Origin: DASPWV01 sp046727855 | Lineage (GTDB): Bacteria > Acidobacteriota > Vicinamibacteria > Vicinamibacterales > UBA2999 | Assembly (NCBI GenBank): GCA_046727855.1 | Contig: JBKPDL010000025.1 | Location: 28,691 to 92,690 of the forward strand | Direction: 5' to 3' | Length of the DNA stretch: 64,000 nucleotides | Shown here: piece by piece, positions 1 through 8,815 of the stretch | How positions within the stretch are numbered: the first letter of the stretch is position 1 | How the letters are laid out: each line of letters starts with the position of its first letter | Position numbers and translations under genes: made by a program | Notes under the pieces: generated by a model | What the model saw: only the letters and a program-made list of their open reading frames with translations | Told to the model about the DNA's origin: nothing | The model's database searches: none

Positions 1-1
1 C

Positions 2-178
2 AAAGCCACCCAGAGTCAGCTGAGTCGCATCGTCGGGACGCCGGCCTACCAGAACATGACCATCCGCAACTGGAACACGACCGGCAAGCTTCTCGAGCTG
101 ATGGAGCGCATGCGAATCGCTGCGCCGGATTCGGTCGACCAGTCGGCACGCGTCAGCGAAAGTCGACGCAAATCCTAG
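2..178 (+). CDS. C-terminal end of an unrecognised protein (partial)
   Basis: The window opens inside a frame that runs to a TAG at 176-178 and gives 58 residues ending in ESRRKS. The segment contains TIRNWNTTGKL and a helical LLELMERMR stretch, but I do not recognise the family. The stop overlaps the stop of the convergent DinB gene, so the two genes end on top of one another. The rest of the protein lies before the window. Confidence 0.5.
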   Translation, partial: KATQSQLSRIVGTPAYQNMTIRNWNTTGKLLELMERMRIAAPDSVDQSARVSESRRKS

Positions 179-756
179 GCTGCGAGCGCTCGCTCCGCCG
201 CCTGGCGCACCCGCCAGGCCTGCCATAAGTGACGGCGCTCGTGCGCCGCAGTGACGTGCAAGCCCGTGGCCAGGCTGAAGCGCACGCCGCGGATGAAGGG
301 ATTTGCGAAGCGCACCGCGGCGAGATCAATGTCCACGTACTTCCGCAGGAATGTGCGCACTTCATTCTGTGATGCGAGGAACTGTTCGATCGCGTCGTGA
401 AGCGTCGGCGAGAGGCGGGGGCGAATTTTCTGAGGCGCCTTCTGTCTGAAGCGAGGCTTCACGGGCGGTTCGAGCGTACGGATAAACCAACCGCCGATCA
501 GTCCCGGTTGTGCAGGCCTACGCCGTAGACGTCCTTCCGCCACAGCCCGCTCGGCGGCAGGCTGCATCGCGCGCAGGTACACACGGTTGGCGATGGCCAG
601 GTGATCAAGGCATTCGGCAACGCTCCACGAACCGGGTTCGGCGCGCCATGCGCCCAATTCCTCGCTCAAGCCGGTTACGAGCGCGCGGGCGTCGCGCTCC
701 GCCGCATTGAAGGATTCTTCCAGCGCCTCGATGTCCGCTCGATCGCTCGCTTGCAT
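175..756 (-). CDS. DinB-family four-helix protein
   Basis: The 193-residue product is a likely cytoplasmic member of the DinB/YfiT-like putative metalloenzyme superfamily. WSVAECLDHLA (about residues 44-54) and HVTAAHERRHLWQAW near the C-terminus are the usual helix motifs carrying the metal-ligand histidines. Members often act in thiol or stress chemistry, but the substrate here is unknown. The gene is divergent from a TetR regulator 68 bp away with two palindromic motifs between them, so TetR control is the natural inference. The ATG at 756 is the only good start. Family call is confident, function is not. Confidence 0.8.
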   Translation of the reverse strand: MQASDRADIEALEESFNAAERDARALVTGLSEELGAWRAEPGSWSVAECLDHLAIANRVYLRAMQPAAERAVAEGRLRRRPAQPGLIGGWFIRTLEPPVKPRFRQKAPQKIRPRLSPTLHDAIEQFLASQNEVRTFLRKYVDIDLAAVRFANPFIRGVRFSLATGLHVTAAHERRHLWQAWRVRQAAERALAA

Positions 757-763
757 TTCTCCA

Positions 764-807
764 TACCCTAGAGTACGGAAGGTCAGGTTGTCAATACCCT
801 CAGGTAT
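764..807. promoter_or_regulatory. Candidate TetR operators between dinB-like and tetR genes
   Basis: ATACCCTCAGGTAT at 794-807 is a palindrome with arms ATACC/GGTAT. A second imperfect palindrome, TACCCTAGAGTA, lies at 764-775. Both sit in the 68-bp divergent gap, which fits autoregulation by the adjacent TetR protein. Inference from position and symmetry. Confidence 0.45.
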
Positions 808-824
808 GGAGAGAATTCGATCCG

Positions 825-1442
825 ATGGCGCGTAAAGGGACAGGTGCGGCGCGACTGGGAAGCCCGACGTTAACCGCTTCGGATTGGGCTGAGGCCGCGC
901 TGCAGCTCATCGCGGAAAAAGGGCTGCGTGCGCTCACGGTCAGCGCATTGGCGACGCGACTTGGGGTCACGAAAGGCAGCTTCTACTGGCACTTTCACGG
1001 ACGGTCAGAACTGCTTCGCGTCGCACTTGCGCGTTGGGAGCAACGTGCTACGACGGAAGCGATAAAAGGGCTGGATGCCGTGACCGACGATCGACGTCGG
1101 CTCGAACTGATGCTGGATGCCGCATCACAGCCGCCACGATCGCGTTCACTCTACGCGGCGCTGGCCGAAGCCGCGGAGGATCCGATCGTGCGCCAGGTGC
1201 TGAACCGTGTTGCGTCAACACGCATCGCGTACCTGGAGATCTGTTATCGCAATCTCGGCTTCGCCCCGGGCCTTGCGAAGTCATACGCCGTCTTCGCGTA
1301 CGCGGCTTATCGTGGGCTATTGCAACTGGCACATGAAGCGCCTGGCGCTCTTCCCGCGGATTGGTCGTTCTACCCGGATGTCAGCCGGACAGCGCTCGTC
1401 CCCAAGTCGGGCTTCAGAAAGCGCGCTTCGCGGCGAAAGTAA
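825..1442 (+). CDS. TetR/AcrR-family transcriptional regulator
   Basis: 205 residues. The N-terminal helix-turn-helix is typical: AEAALQLIAEKGLRALTVSALATRLGV followed by TKGSFYWHFHGRSELL, roughly residues 22-66. The rest is the variable all-helical ligand-binding domain. It probably represses itself and the divergent DinB-like gene through the palindromes in the shared gap. The ATG at 825 leaves a short basic lead before the HTH. The inducer is unknown. Confidence 0.88.
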   Translation: MARKGTGAARLGSPTLTASDWAEAALQLIAEKGLRALTVSALATRLGVTKGSFYWHFHGRSELLRVALARWEQRATTEAIKGLDAVTDDRRRLELMLDAASQPPRSRSLYAALAEAAEDPIVRQVLNRVASTRIAYLEICYRNLGFAPGLAKSYAVFAYAAYRGLLQLAHEAPGALPADWSFYPDVSRTALVPKSGFRKRASRRK

Positions 1443-1475
1443 CGATGCGTTTCCGGTTCAAGACAACAGCGGGCG

Positions 1476-2093
1476 TCAGTCGTCGAGGGCGGTCAGATCC
1501 AGTTGGCGGAGGCGCGCGGGGTCCGCGAGGATGTCAATTGCGGCGATCTTTCCACGCGTGACCGTGAAGCCGATCACCGAAAACGGCCGTCCATCCGGAA
1601 GCCACGACACGATTCCCGCGGCTCCGTTCACAAGCGCCGGTCGTGCACGTCCGATAAGCCGCGAGAACGTCAGCGCCTGCCCGGCAACCGCCCGCGCACC
1701 GCGGACGACGGTCGCGCCCGCTCGCGCGCCGCCGCGATCGGCTCGAACCACGACGTCTGGGTCGAGCACCGCGAGCAATGTGTCGAAGTCGCCGTTGCGC
1801 GCGGCAGCAAGGAGGGCCTCCACAGCTTCCCGCTGGCGAGCGAGATCAGGATCGGGGACCGGTGCGACGCCCTGCACGCGACGCCGCGCGCGGCTCGCAA
1901 GCTGCCTGGTCGCGGTGGGCGAGCGCCCGACAATGGGAGCGATCTCGTCGAACGGCATGGCGAACATGTGGTGCAGCACAAACGCGAGCCGCTCGGCAGG
2001 AGCCAGCGTTTCGAATACGACGAGCAACGCGAGACCGACCGAGTCGGCGAGAAGCGCTTGATGCTCAGGGTCGACGGCATCTTCTCGGCTCAC
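1476..2093 (-). pseudogene. ECF41-type sigma factor lacking region 2 (SnoaL-like C-terminal domain kept)
   Basis: The 205-residue frame begins, from a GTG at 2093, in the middle of an ECF41 sigma factor: SREDAVDPEHQALLADSVG normally follows sigma region 2. Region 4 is present (LAPAERLAFVLHHMF, FDEIAPIVGRSPTATRQLASRARRR), followed by an NTF2/SnoaL-like extension ending with a DPARL motif resembling the ECF41 signature. The upstream frame to 2148 encodes nothing like region 2, and the next gene begins soon after. Without region 2 it cannot recognise a -10 element in the usual way. It is either a decayed gene or a repurposed regulator or decoy. Confidence 0.7.
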
Positions 2094-2145
2094 GTCGCGA
2101 GTTCCATTGACGGAGAGCGGATTACCTCGGGTTAACGTGGTGACT

Positions 2146-2526
2146 TCATTTCAGCTCAATTGGATAGGAATGGTGCTCGTGCGCAATGAGCCATTGCCCG
2201 TCATCTTTGCGCAACCCCATGGTTAGTCGCACGGTCGCGTCAAAGATCGTCACGAGTGCGTGACAATACGCGACCGTTTCGCTGGCGGTGATGTGCAACT
2301 CCGTCAGATCGAACGATCCCGGCCCTCCGGGGCTGCTGTCGAAGAACAGTTCCCACGTTCGTCGGTACTCTTCCATCCCCCTGGCCTGCAGCGGCGTCGG
2401 CACATCAAACATCACGATGTCCTCGGTATGGTGTGCAAGCACTCGATCCATGTGCTTCGCGCGGACTGCTTCCGCCCAGTTGTCTACGAGTGCGCGTATT
2501 TGGGTTTCCTCTGGATGTTGTGTCAT
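2146..2526 (-). CDS. SnoaL-like / NTF2-fold small protein
   Basis: 126 residues with the pattern of the ketosteroid-isomerase-like NTF2 superfamily: IRALVDNWAEAVRAKHMDRVL at the start, HTEDIVMFDVPTPLQ, and a C-terminal GQWLIAHEHHS strand. Such proteins bind small hydrophobic ligands or act as isomerases; the ligand is not predictable. GGAGG precedes the ATG at 2526. It lies between the DUF1772 gene and the truncated sigma gene, all on one strand, and may form an operon with them. Confidence 0.75.
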   Translation of the reverse strand: MTQHPEETQIRALVDNWAEAVRAKHMDRVLAHHTEDIVMFDVPTPLQARGMEEYRRTWELFFDSSPGGPGSFDLTELHITASETVAYCHALVTIFDATVRLTMGLRKDDGQWLIAHEHHSYPIELK

Positions 2527-2580
2527 TGGTCCTCCGTCTTGCGCAGTCGCAGAAATCGCTGTCCGAGGCAGAGCATCCGT

Positions 2581-3015
2581 TCACGCCACAGTCAGGCGCA
2601 GAACAAAGAGCGCGAATGCGGCGCTGCTCATGATGGTCCTCGTCGCATGAAGACGTCCCCACCGGTTCAGAAGTTTTGTCGCTTCGTGGGAATGCGGGTC
2701 GAGAGCCGGGTCGAGCAGCTGGTGGTTGGTTGGCAGAATCACGACCAGCGTGAATGGGACCACGGCGCCGAGAAGAACAGCGCCCAAGGCCAGCCAGAGA
2801 TCGTCCCGTGCCCACGCCGCCCACAGTCCGGTGACGCACCCGGCTAGCGCGAGGGGCGCCTGCATCACCGTCGCCCGCCGGTAGCTCGGTGCGAATTCGC
2901 GAAGGGCGACCTCCGTGCCACAAGACAGGCGCGCTGGATGCTCAACGGCCGTAATGTAGATCGCCGCACCCGCAAAGAGGCCCGAACACAACGTTGCAAC
3001 GATCAAGCCCCACAT
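2581..3015 (-). CDS. DUF1772 (anthrone oxygenase-like) membrane protein
   Basis: 144 residues with about four hydrophobic segments: an N-terminal one (LIVATLCSGLFAGAAIYI), two central ones around residues 53-90, and one at the C-terminus. The EHPARLSCG and EFAPSYRRATVMQAPLA pattern matches DUF1772, a family related to anthrone oxygenase-like proteins. Predicted inner-membrane protein of unknown reaction. It heads a possible operon with the SnoaL-like gene. Confidence 0.7.
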   Translation of the reverse strand: MWGLIVATLCSGLFAGAAIYITAVEHPARLSCGTEVALREFAPSYRRATVMQAPLALAGCVTGLWAAWARDDLWLALGAVLLGAVVPFTLVVILPTNHQLLDPALDPHSHEATKLLNRWGRLHATRTIMSSAAFALFVLRLTVA

Positions 3016-3115
3016 GAGGAAGCATCTCCCGGTGCGCCCGCTGAATCGATTGTCGATTGGTCGTTTGCCGTCGGGCTATCAAGATCTTTCGTCGATCGAT
3101 CTGCCTTCTTCCGAT

Positions 3116-4225
3116 TCACGGCTCGATCAGGAGGCGTTCAATGGTTCGGGCAACATCGGTCGCTGCCGGGGGATCGTAGTTCGCTAACACTGCCACAGCG
3201 TTTTTGGAATCCGGGTGAAAGCTCAGCGTGGCGTTGATTCCCGGCGCGCCACCTGAATTCTCGATGACCCGAACGCCGTTCACCCGACGCTCCAGGAATC
3301 CATACGCAACAACCGGCGGTCCCCCTGGCTCCATCGATTCCTTCCCCGTGATCATGAGCTCGAAGTACGCGGCGCTCATTAGCCTGCCACTCTGCAACGC
3401 TTGGGCGAACTGGATCAGGTCGCGCACGCTGGACTGTCCGCCGCCCGACGCTTGGGCGCCGTGAAGCGGTTCAACTCGCTGGCGCTCTCCCGATGGCGGC
3501 GCGCTGAGCAGGGTGTACCCGACGGCGATCTTCCGCCCGTCTCGCGTCGGCGAGTCGGTCTGATTCATGCCGGCAGGTTGGTAGATGTGGCGCCGGACGT
3601 ACTCTGAGTATTCCTCACCCGAAACACTTTCGACGATGGCGCCGAGCACCACATATCCTGGATTGCTGTAGAGCGTCATCGTGCCAGGCGCGAAGGCGAG
3701 CGGTTCATCAATGAAGAGCTGCAGGTAGTCTCTATTCAGCCGCAGTGAATCTTTCAGCGCCCAGAAGCGCGCATTGATGAACGATGCCGGCAGACCGGAT
3801 CGATGGGTCAGCAGGTGATGAATAGTGATCGTGTCAGCCGCCGGCCGAGGATAGGAGGGCACGTGTTCACCGATCGTGTCTGTCAACGAGAGCTTTCCTT
3901 GCTCCGCCAACTGCATAATCGCCGCTGCCGTGAACGATTTGCCTATCGATCCCATGTTGAATCTTGTGTCCGGGCGGTTGACAGACCCCTGCTCGCGATC
4001 GGCCCAGCCCGTTGCGTATGAGAACAACGGCCGGTACCGTTCTGTCACGAGCACCGTTCCAGAGAACGCGTCCGCCTTCGCCCGGTTGTCCATATAGGCC
4101 ACGAGTGCATTGGAGAAATTCGGGCTCACCATCAACAGCGCCGCCGGCGGCAGGGACCATGCTCGAGCGGTCGGTCCGAGGCAGAACGCAATGAGACACC
4201 CCAAAGCAGCAATCCTTGTACGCAT
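3116..4225 (-). CDS. Secreted serine hydrolase, class C beta-lactamase / D-aminopeptidase fold
   Basis: Start set at ATG 4225 because AGAGAGGAAG precedes it and a signal peptide follows (MRTRIAALGCLIAFCLGP); the longer frame upstream is unlikely. The 369-residue protein has the serine-lysine motif in MGSIGKSFTAA, the Tyr-x-Asn motif in LYSNPGYV, and ENSGGAPG at the third-motif position, where His/Lys is replaced by Asn. It is probably an envelope peptidase or esterase rather than a resistance enzyme. A direct-repeat box resembling that of the neighbouring response regulator lies 53-70 bp upstream, so it may be a target of that two-component system. Confidence 0.82.
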   Translation of the reverse strand: MRTRIAALGCLIAFCLGPTARAWSLPPAALLMVSPNFSNALVAYMDNRAKADAFSGTVLVTERYRPLFSYATGWADREQGSVNRPDTRFNMGSIGKSFTAAAIMQLAEQGKLSLTDTIGEHVPSYPRPAADTITIHHLLTHRSGLPASFINARFWALKDSLRLNRDYLQLFIDEPLAFAPGTMTLYSNPGYVVLGAIVESVSGEEYSEYVRRHIYQPAGMNQTDSPTRDGRKIAVGYTLLSAPPSGERQRVEPLHGAQASGGGQSSVRDLIQFAQALQSGRLMSAAYFELMITGKESMEPGGPPVVAYGFLERRVNGVRVIENSGGAPGINATLSFHPDSKNAVAVLANYDPPAATDVARTIERLLIEP

Positions 4226-4277
4226 AACAACTTCCTCTCTGGCAGGCGCGCCTCTCTGCTCAGAGTGTGCGTAGAGG

Positions 4278-4295
4278 TATGAAGAAGTTATGAAG
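4278..4295 (-). promoter_or_regulatory. Direct-repeat box (11-bp period), likely response-regulator site
   Basis: TATGAAG occurs at 4278-4284 and again at 4289-4295, an 11-bp period typical of OmpR/PhoB-family operators. The same box, TATGAAG then TGTGAAG, lies at 6549-6566 upstream of the response-regulator gene. This copy sits 53-70 bp upstream of the serine hydrolase start. Confidence 0.5.
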
Positions 4296-4299
4296 GGCT

Positions 4300-5739
4300 T
4301 CACGACGCGCTGACGCCAGGCAGCGTCAGCGAAAACACCATCCCACCTTCCGGCCGGCTGGCTGCCGCAACAGTCCCACCCTGGAGTTCCACCAGCCTTT
4401 TGACGATGGCGAGGCCAACGCCGGTTCCGCCGGAACGATTCCCTCGGTCGGTGACGCGATAGTAGCGATCGAAGACTCGCGGTAGATGCTCCGGAGGAAC
4501 ACCAGGTCCGTCATCAATCACACGAATCTCGACGCACTCGCCGGCGGCCACCGCTGAGACTGTGACGTGACCGGCGTGTGGGAGAGCCGCCACGGCATTG
4601 GCGATAAGATTGCGGACAACTTGGCGAAATCGCTTCGGATCGACGCGAGCCATGAGCGATGACGAAGCCTGGACAGCGATCGACGGTCCCTCAGGCCGTT
4701 CGCTCGCGCGGACGAGAGATCGCAACTCCACCGCGATGTCACACGGTTCGATGTGCAGACTGAGGCGACCGGCGTCAGCCAAGGCGAGGTCTTGCAAATC
4801 GTCGATCACTCGCATGAGTGAAAGGATCTCAGCATTGAGCGAGCCGATCGTCTCCGACGTCGCAGGCAACAGACCGTCCTGTACCGCCTCGAGTTGACAG
4901 CGAACGTTGGTCAAAGGCGTGCGCAGCTCGTGGGCGATGTCGGTGAGCATCGTACGGCGAATCTGTTCCGCCTGCACCAGGCGATCCGCCATCTCGTTGA
5001 ACGAGCGAGCGAGATGCCCGATCTCGTCTGGCGCGGCTTCTTGAGACCGCGCTGTCAGATCGCCCGCGCCAAACCGTGAGGCCAATGAGGTCAGTTCTTC
5101 GACCGGACGAACGATGTGCCTCGCCAGAGCAGCGACGACGCCCATCGAGAGCGCTCCCGCCAGAAGGACAACGACGATCACGCCACCGGTCACGGACGTC
5201 GTGAATTCGGCCTCGCGGCGCAGTCGCGCGTCAGGATCCTCCAACACATACACGTGAGCGATGGGCTGACCCGTTCGGCCTAGGACCACGGCGCCGCCGT
5301 CGCGCACGTGGAGACGCCATTGGCCGCTTCGCGCGTCTGACGGTGCCGCGCCTTCCACATCGAATGCGCCGTCGGGAGCGCGCGGGCCGATGCGCACGTG
5401 CCGCGATGGATAAGCGGCAATCAACGATCGGTCGACGCCGATGACGAGCGCCACGACACCTCGGCCCAGCGTGGCCGCCGAGCGGGCGAGCGCCGCCTCC
5501 GCCCGAACGGTCGCACCCGCGTCGATGATGCCGTCGAGTGCCGGAGTTATCGTCTCGGCGAGCTCCGTCGCCTGCTGCTGCCGCCAGGCCACATCGGACG
5601 GCTCAACGAGGACCAAGCGAGTGAACTCGCGCCGGCTCACCTCGGTTGCGAGATAGCCGACCAGCGCGAGCGCGGGACACACGAGCGCGCCTACCGTTAC
5701 TAGAATCCGGCGTTTCAGGCTACGACGCATCCAGCGCAT
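4300..5739 (-). CDS. Membrane sensor histidine kinase (HAMP-HisKA-HATPase)
   Basis: 479 residues. There is an N-terminal transmembrane helix (about 9-30), a periplasmic sensor of about 150 residues, a second helix near 180-200 (VTGGVIVVVLLAGALSMGVV), then HAMP. The phosphoacceptor His is in DIAHELRTPLTNV (about 264-276). ATP-lid boxes are DDGPGVPPEHLPRVFDRYY and GGTGVGLAIVKRLVELQGG. The start overlaps the end of the response-regulator gene by 20 bp, so they are co-transcribed partners. The signal sensed is unknown; envelope-stress sensing is plausible given the serine hydrolase beside it. Confidence 0.9.
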   Translation of the reverse strand: MRWMRRSLKRRILVTVGALVCPALALVGYLATEVSRREFTRLVLVEPSDVAWRQQQATELAETITPALDGIIDAGATVRAEAALARSAATLGRGVVALVIGVDRSLIAAYPSRHVRIGPRAPDGAFDVEGAAPSDARSGQWRLHVRDGGAVVLGRTGQPIAHVYVLEDPDARLRREAEFTTSVTGGVIVVVLLAGALSMGVVAALARHIVRPVEELTSLASRFGAGDLTARSQEAAPDEIGHLARSFNEMADRLVQAEQIRRTMLTDIAHELRTPLTNVRCQLEAVQDGLLPATSETIGSLNAEILSLMRVIDDLQDLALADAGRLSLHIEPCDIAVELRSLVRASERPEGPSIAVQASSSLMARVDPKRFRQVVRNLIANAVAALPHAGHVTVSAVAAGECVEIRVIDDGPGVPPEHLPRVFDRYYRVTDRGNRSGGTGVGLAIVKRLVELQGGTVAAASRPEGGMVFSLTLPGVSAS

Positions 5740-6406
5740 GAACGAACCGATACCCCACGCCGAAGACAGTGAGAATGAACCGAGGGCTCGCGCGATCGGA
5801 CTCGAGCTTTCGCCGCAGATTCATGACGTGAGCGTCAATCGTCCGCTCGAGCGCATCGCCGTCCTCGTTCAACACGTGTTCCACAAGCTCCGATCGCGTG
5901 AATGCGCGGCCGGGGGCCATCATCAACGTGATCAGGAGGCGAAACTCCGTCGCTGTCAATGGCACCTCGCGTTCGTCGACGAACACGTGGCGCGTCTCGA
6001 GATCGACGGACAATGGGCCACGGCGCAACACGTGAGACGCCGGCGAGTGGCCACGGCGAAGAACCGCGCGCACGCGCCGTACGAGCTCCCGAGGGCTGAA
6101 CGGCTTCGTCACGTAATCGTCGGCGCCGACATCGAAGCCGCGCACGCGATCGTCCTCGGTCGTGCGCGCTGTCAGCATGATGATCGGCACCTGGTGGCCT
6201 GACTCGCGAAGTGCCCGGCAGATTTCGATGCCGTCGAGTGCCGGAAGGGCAAGATCGAGCACCACGAGATCGCAGCGGCGGGACGCAGCCTCGTTCAGGG
6301 CCGCCGCGCCATCCGAACACACCACCACGTCGTACCCGTCGTGTTCGAGATAGCGGCGAATCGTGTCCGCCGTTTTGCGCTCGTCTTCGACCACGAGAAT
6401 CGTCAT
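5720..6406 (-). CDS. OmpR/PhoB-family response regulator
   Basis: Start set at ATG 6406 so the protein begins MTILVVEDERK; the longer GTG frame adds a non-conserved lead. Receiver domain at 1-115 with acidic pair ED, phosphoacceptor Asp in DLVVLDLALPALDG and conserved Lys in DYVTKPFSPREL. The winged-helix DNA-binding domain follows (LTATEFRLLITLM, RTIDAHVMNLRRKLE, VFGVGYRFV). Cognate kinase overlaps downstream. A direct-repeat box 143 bp upstream suggests autoregulation. Confidence 0.92.
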   Translation of the reverse strand: MTILVVEDERKTADTIRRYLEHDGYDVVVCSDGAAALNEAASRRCDLVVLDLALPALDGIEICRALRESGHQVPIIMLTARTTEDDRVRGFDVGADDYVTKPFSPRELVRRVRAVLRRGHSPASHVLRRGPLSVDLETRHVFVDEREVPLTATEFRLLITLMMAPGRAFTRSELVEHVLNEDGDALERTIDAHVMNLRRKLESDRASPRFILTVFGVGYRFVHALDAS

Positions 6407-6548
6407 GGCCGCAACAGCCTCACCAACGATCGTTACTGTCGGTGGGTCGGAGTCTGACAACACAACGATTGTATCTAGACCGCCGACCCGGAAGATGTGG
6501 CCCGCTCCAAGCGGCGCCCCGCCGCCTCGAGTCCAGTGTGCAAACGGT

Positions 6549-6566
6549 TATGAAGAAGTTGTGAAG
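6549..6566 (-). promoter_or_regulatory. Direct-repeat box upstream of the response-regulator gene
   Basis: TATGAAG at 6549-6555 and TGTGAAG at 6560-6566 are 11 bp apart, matching the box at 4278-4295. Probable self-binding site of the response regulator encoded at 5720-6406. Confidence 0.5.
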
Positions 6567-6589
6567 GAGATCAGATCCAAGTGACCGCG

Positions 6590-7867
6590 TCACCCAGCCT
6601 TCGGCAATGTCACCACAAATGACGCTCCACGCCGATCGTTGTTTGCGACGGCAATCGTGCCGCCGTGCGCCTCGACAATGCGTTTCGAGATGCTGAGACC
6701 CAGACCATACCCGCCTGTCTTCTTGGAGCGCGAACGATCTACACGAAAGAACGGTTCGAAGAGGCTCGGGATGTCGCGATCAGGAATGCCCGGGCCATCA
6801 TCCGTGATGCGAATGATGACGCGGTCGCCATTCTGAGTAGCCGACACCTCGACGGCGCGGCTGTCAGCCAGAGAGTACTTGACGGCGTTTTCCACGAGAT
6901 TGCGCAAAACCCTGCGTAGCTTCTCTGCGTCAATATCGACCGGAATCTCTTGCGACGTCGAGGCGACACGGACGCCAGGCGGTCTATTGTAAAAACTCTC
7001 CCCGATGTCGCGCAGAATCGGCACGAGATCCTGACGTGCGGGGTTGACGCCGCGACCGCCGCGAAGCCGTTCCAATTCGAGCAGCTCCGCGATCATTCGT
7101 TCCATCTCCGAGACATCCGCGGCCATACCGATTCGTTGCTCGCTCTCTGGCAGCAGTTCGAGTGCGACTTTCATGCGCGTCAGGGGCGACCGAAGCTCGT
7201 GACTGACATCCAGCAGAAGTTGATCCCGGGCGGCGATCATCTCCCGCACGCGACCGACCATCTGGTTGAACGCGCCGGTCAGTCGGCCGAACTCGTCGCG
7301 CCTCTCGTTGGGGAGGACGACATCCAGCTCGCCGCCGCCCAGCCGGGCCACGCCTTCGTTGAGCACTCGCAACGGCTGCAGCAGGCCCCGCAACACCGAG
7401 TGGGCCACAAGGATCACCGCAGCCATGAGTACGAAGAGCAGAATCAGGACCGTGAGATGAGCCTCATACATCCGGCCGCCAAGATTCCAGGCGAATAGGT
7501 ATGTGCCTCCATTTGGTGCGGCTACCACGTAGTAGGTCGGGCGCAGGAGCACACGACTCGCTTGCGGCACTCGCCGCTGCCGTACATCGTCGACGTTCGG
7601 CAGATCGCCAACCGTCGACCAGCTGCCCTCCGGTCCCTCGTAGCGCACCTGGAGATTCAGCTCGTTGGTCAGCCGGTTCGCGGTTGCCAGATCGGGCGAC
7701 GCAGCCGCAATCGTGCGCGTGTATTTCTCGAGGACACGATCGATTGCCGAATGGATGCTCGGACTCACGGAGAAGAAAAAGAAGGCGCCTACCAGGAGCA
7801 GCAAACTGGCCGCCATGGCCACCATGATGGCCACGAGCTTGGCGAACACCGATTCACGGTCAATCAT
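6590..7867 (-). CDS. Membrane sensor histidine kinase (CpxA/EnvZ-like layout)
   Basis: Start set at ATG 7867 (MIDRESVFAKL); upstream codons belong to the overlapping response-regulator gene. 425 residues: transmembrane helix about 13-32, a short periplasmic domain, second helix about 137-157, HAMP, then HisKA with DVSHELRSPLTRMKVALE and HATPase with DDGPGIPDRDIPSLFEPFF and GGYGLGLSISKRIVEAHGG. It overlaps its regulator by 8 bp. The small periplasmic domain resembles envelope-stress sensors; the signal is unknown. Confidence 0.9.
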   Translation of the reverse strand: MIDRESVFAKLVAIMVAMAASLLLLVGAFFFFSVSPSIHSAIDRVLEKYTRTIAAASPDLATANRLTNELNLQVRYEGPEGSWSTVGDLPNVDDVRQRRVPQASRVLLRPTYYVVAAPNGGTYLFAWNLGGRMYEAHLTVLILLFVLMAAVILVAHSVLRGLLQPLRVLNEGVARLGGGELDVVLPNERRDEFGRLTGAFNQMVGRVREMIAARDQLLLDVSHELRSPLTRMKVALELLPESEQRIGMAADVSEMERMIAELLELERLRGGRGVNPARQDLVPILRDIGESFYNRPPGVRVASTSQEIPVDIDAEKLRRVLRNLVENAVKYSLADSRAVEVSATQNGDRVIIRITDDGPGIPDRDIPSLFEPFFRVDRSRSKKTGGYGLGLSISKRIVEAHGGTIAVANNDRRGASFVVTLPKAG

Positions 7868-8621
7868 GGCCGCCTCCCGTGAAGCTGTAGCCAACCCCGC
7901 GCACGGTCCGGATGAATGTCGAATGTTTGGCGTCGTCGCCGATCTTCTGGCGCACACGACTGATGAGCACATCGATGGAGCGGTCGTATGCTTCCGCGTC
8001 GGTGCCGCGCAGGGCTTCCATGATGCGGTCTCGACTGAGGACACGTCCGCGGTTTCGCAGGAGGAATCCGAGAACCTCGAACTCGGCAGTGGTCAACGCG
8101 AGTGTTCGCCCGTTCAATGAGGCCGACCGGCTTGTCCAGTTCACCTCCAGTGGGCCCATCCGCACGATTTCCTCGCTCTCGTGTGCGCCCCGGCGCAGTA
8201 CGGCCTGCATTCGCGCGACGAGCTCACGCGGCTCAAACGGCTTCGGCAGATAGTCATCTGCGCCCAGCTCGAGCCCGACGATGCGGTCGGCGACATCGCC
8301 ACGCGCGGTGAGCATGATGATCGGAATGCGACTCTGTTCGCGAACCTTGCGGCAGACGGTAAGCCCGTCGGTGCCGGGAAGCATGATGTCGAGCACCAGA
8401 ATGTCGGGCGGATCGGCCTTCAGTGCGCGCATCCCGTCCTGAGGATCCGGCACGGCGCGCACGGAGTAGCCAAAGCGACCGAGATATTCGGTCAAGAGCG
8501 CGCTCAGCCGTTCGTCATCGTCGATGATTAGCACACGCGCACCTGTGGATGGACGGTTTATCGCCGTGTCTTCCGCGTTGCTGCTCTTGTCGTCGCCGGC
8601 GTTGACCTTTCCTTTTCTCAT
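7860..8621 (-). CDS. OmpR-family response regulator
   Basis: 253 residues. A 30-residue polar N-terminal lead precedes the receiver (LIIDDDERLSALL, phospho-Asp in DILVLDIMLPGTDGL, Lys in DYLPKPFEPREL). The winged-helix domain has LTTAEFEVLGFLLRN and YDRSIDVLISRVRQKIG. It heads an operon with the kinase that overlaps its stop. Two complete two-component systems therefore lie head to tail here. Confidence 0.9.
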   Translation of the reverse strand: MRKGKVNAGDDKSSNAEDTAINRPSTGARVLIIDDDERLSALLTEYLGRFGYSVRAVPDPQDGMRALKADPPDILVLDIMLPGTDGLTVCRKVREQSRIPIIMLTARGDVADRIVGLELGADDYLPKPFEPRELVARMQAVLRRGAHESEEIVRMGPLEVNWTSRSASLNGRTLALTTAEFEVLGFLLRNRGRVLSRDRIMEALRGTDAEAYDRSIDVLISRVRQKIGDDAKHSTFIRTVRGVGYSFTGGGHD

Positions 8622-8752
8622 AGGTACGTGAGCGCTTCGTGTCCCTGGTCAGGATACGTGCAAGTGATGCTGATCTGCTGTCCAGGCGGGACGATGCTCG
8701 CTTGGATGATGCTCCATGTTTCCACGTGCATCAGGGCTATAAACGGTTCCGT

Positions 8753-8770
8753 CTGACAACCGAGTGTCAG
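8753..8770. other. Short stem-loop in the gap after the permease operon
   Basis: CTGACA (8753-8758) and TGTCAG (8765-8770) form a 6-bp stem with a 6-base loop, in the 190-bp gap between the response-regulator start and the end of the permease gene. It could terminate the permease operon, but there is no U-tract on the minus strand. Nothing else is visible in this gap. Confidence 0.25.
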
Positions 8771-8815
8771 GGACAAACGTTGCTCGATTGTTGCTGGAAC
8801 GTAAGGAAATGAAAT

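Noticed and set aside
1207..2061. Long plus-strand frame of 284 codons
   Set aside because: Ser/Arg-rich composition and antisense to the sigma and TetR genes; no domain pattern.
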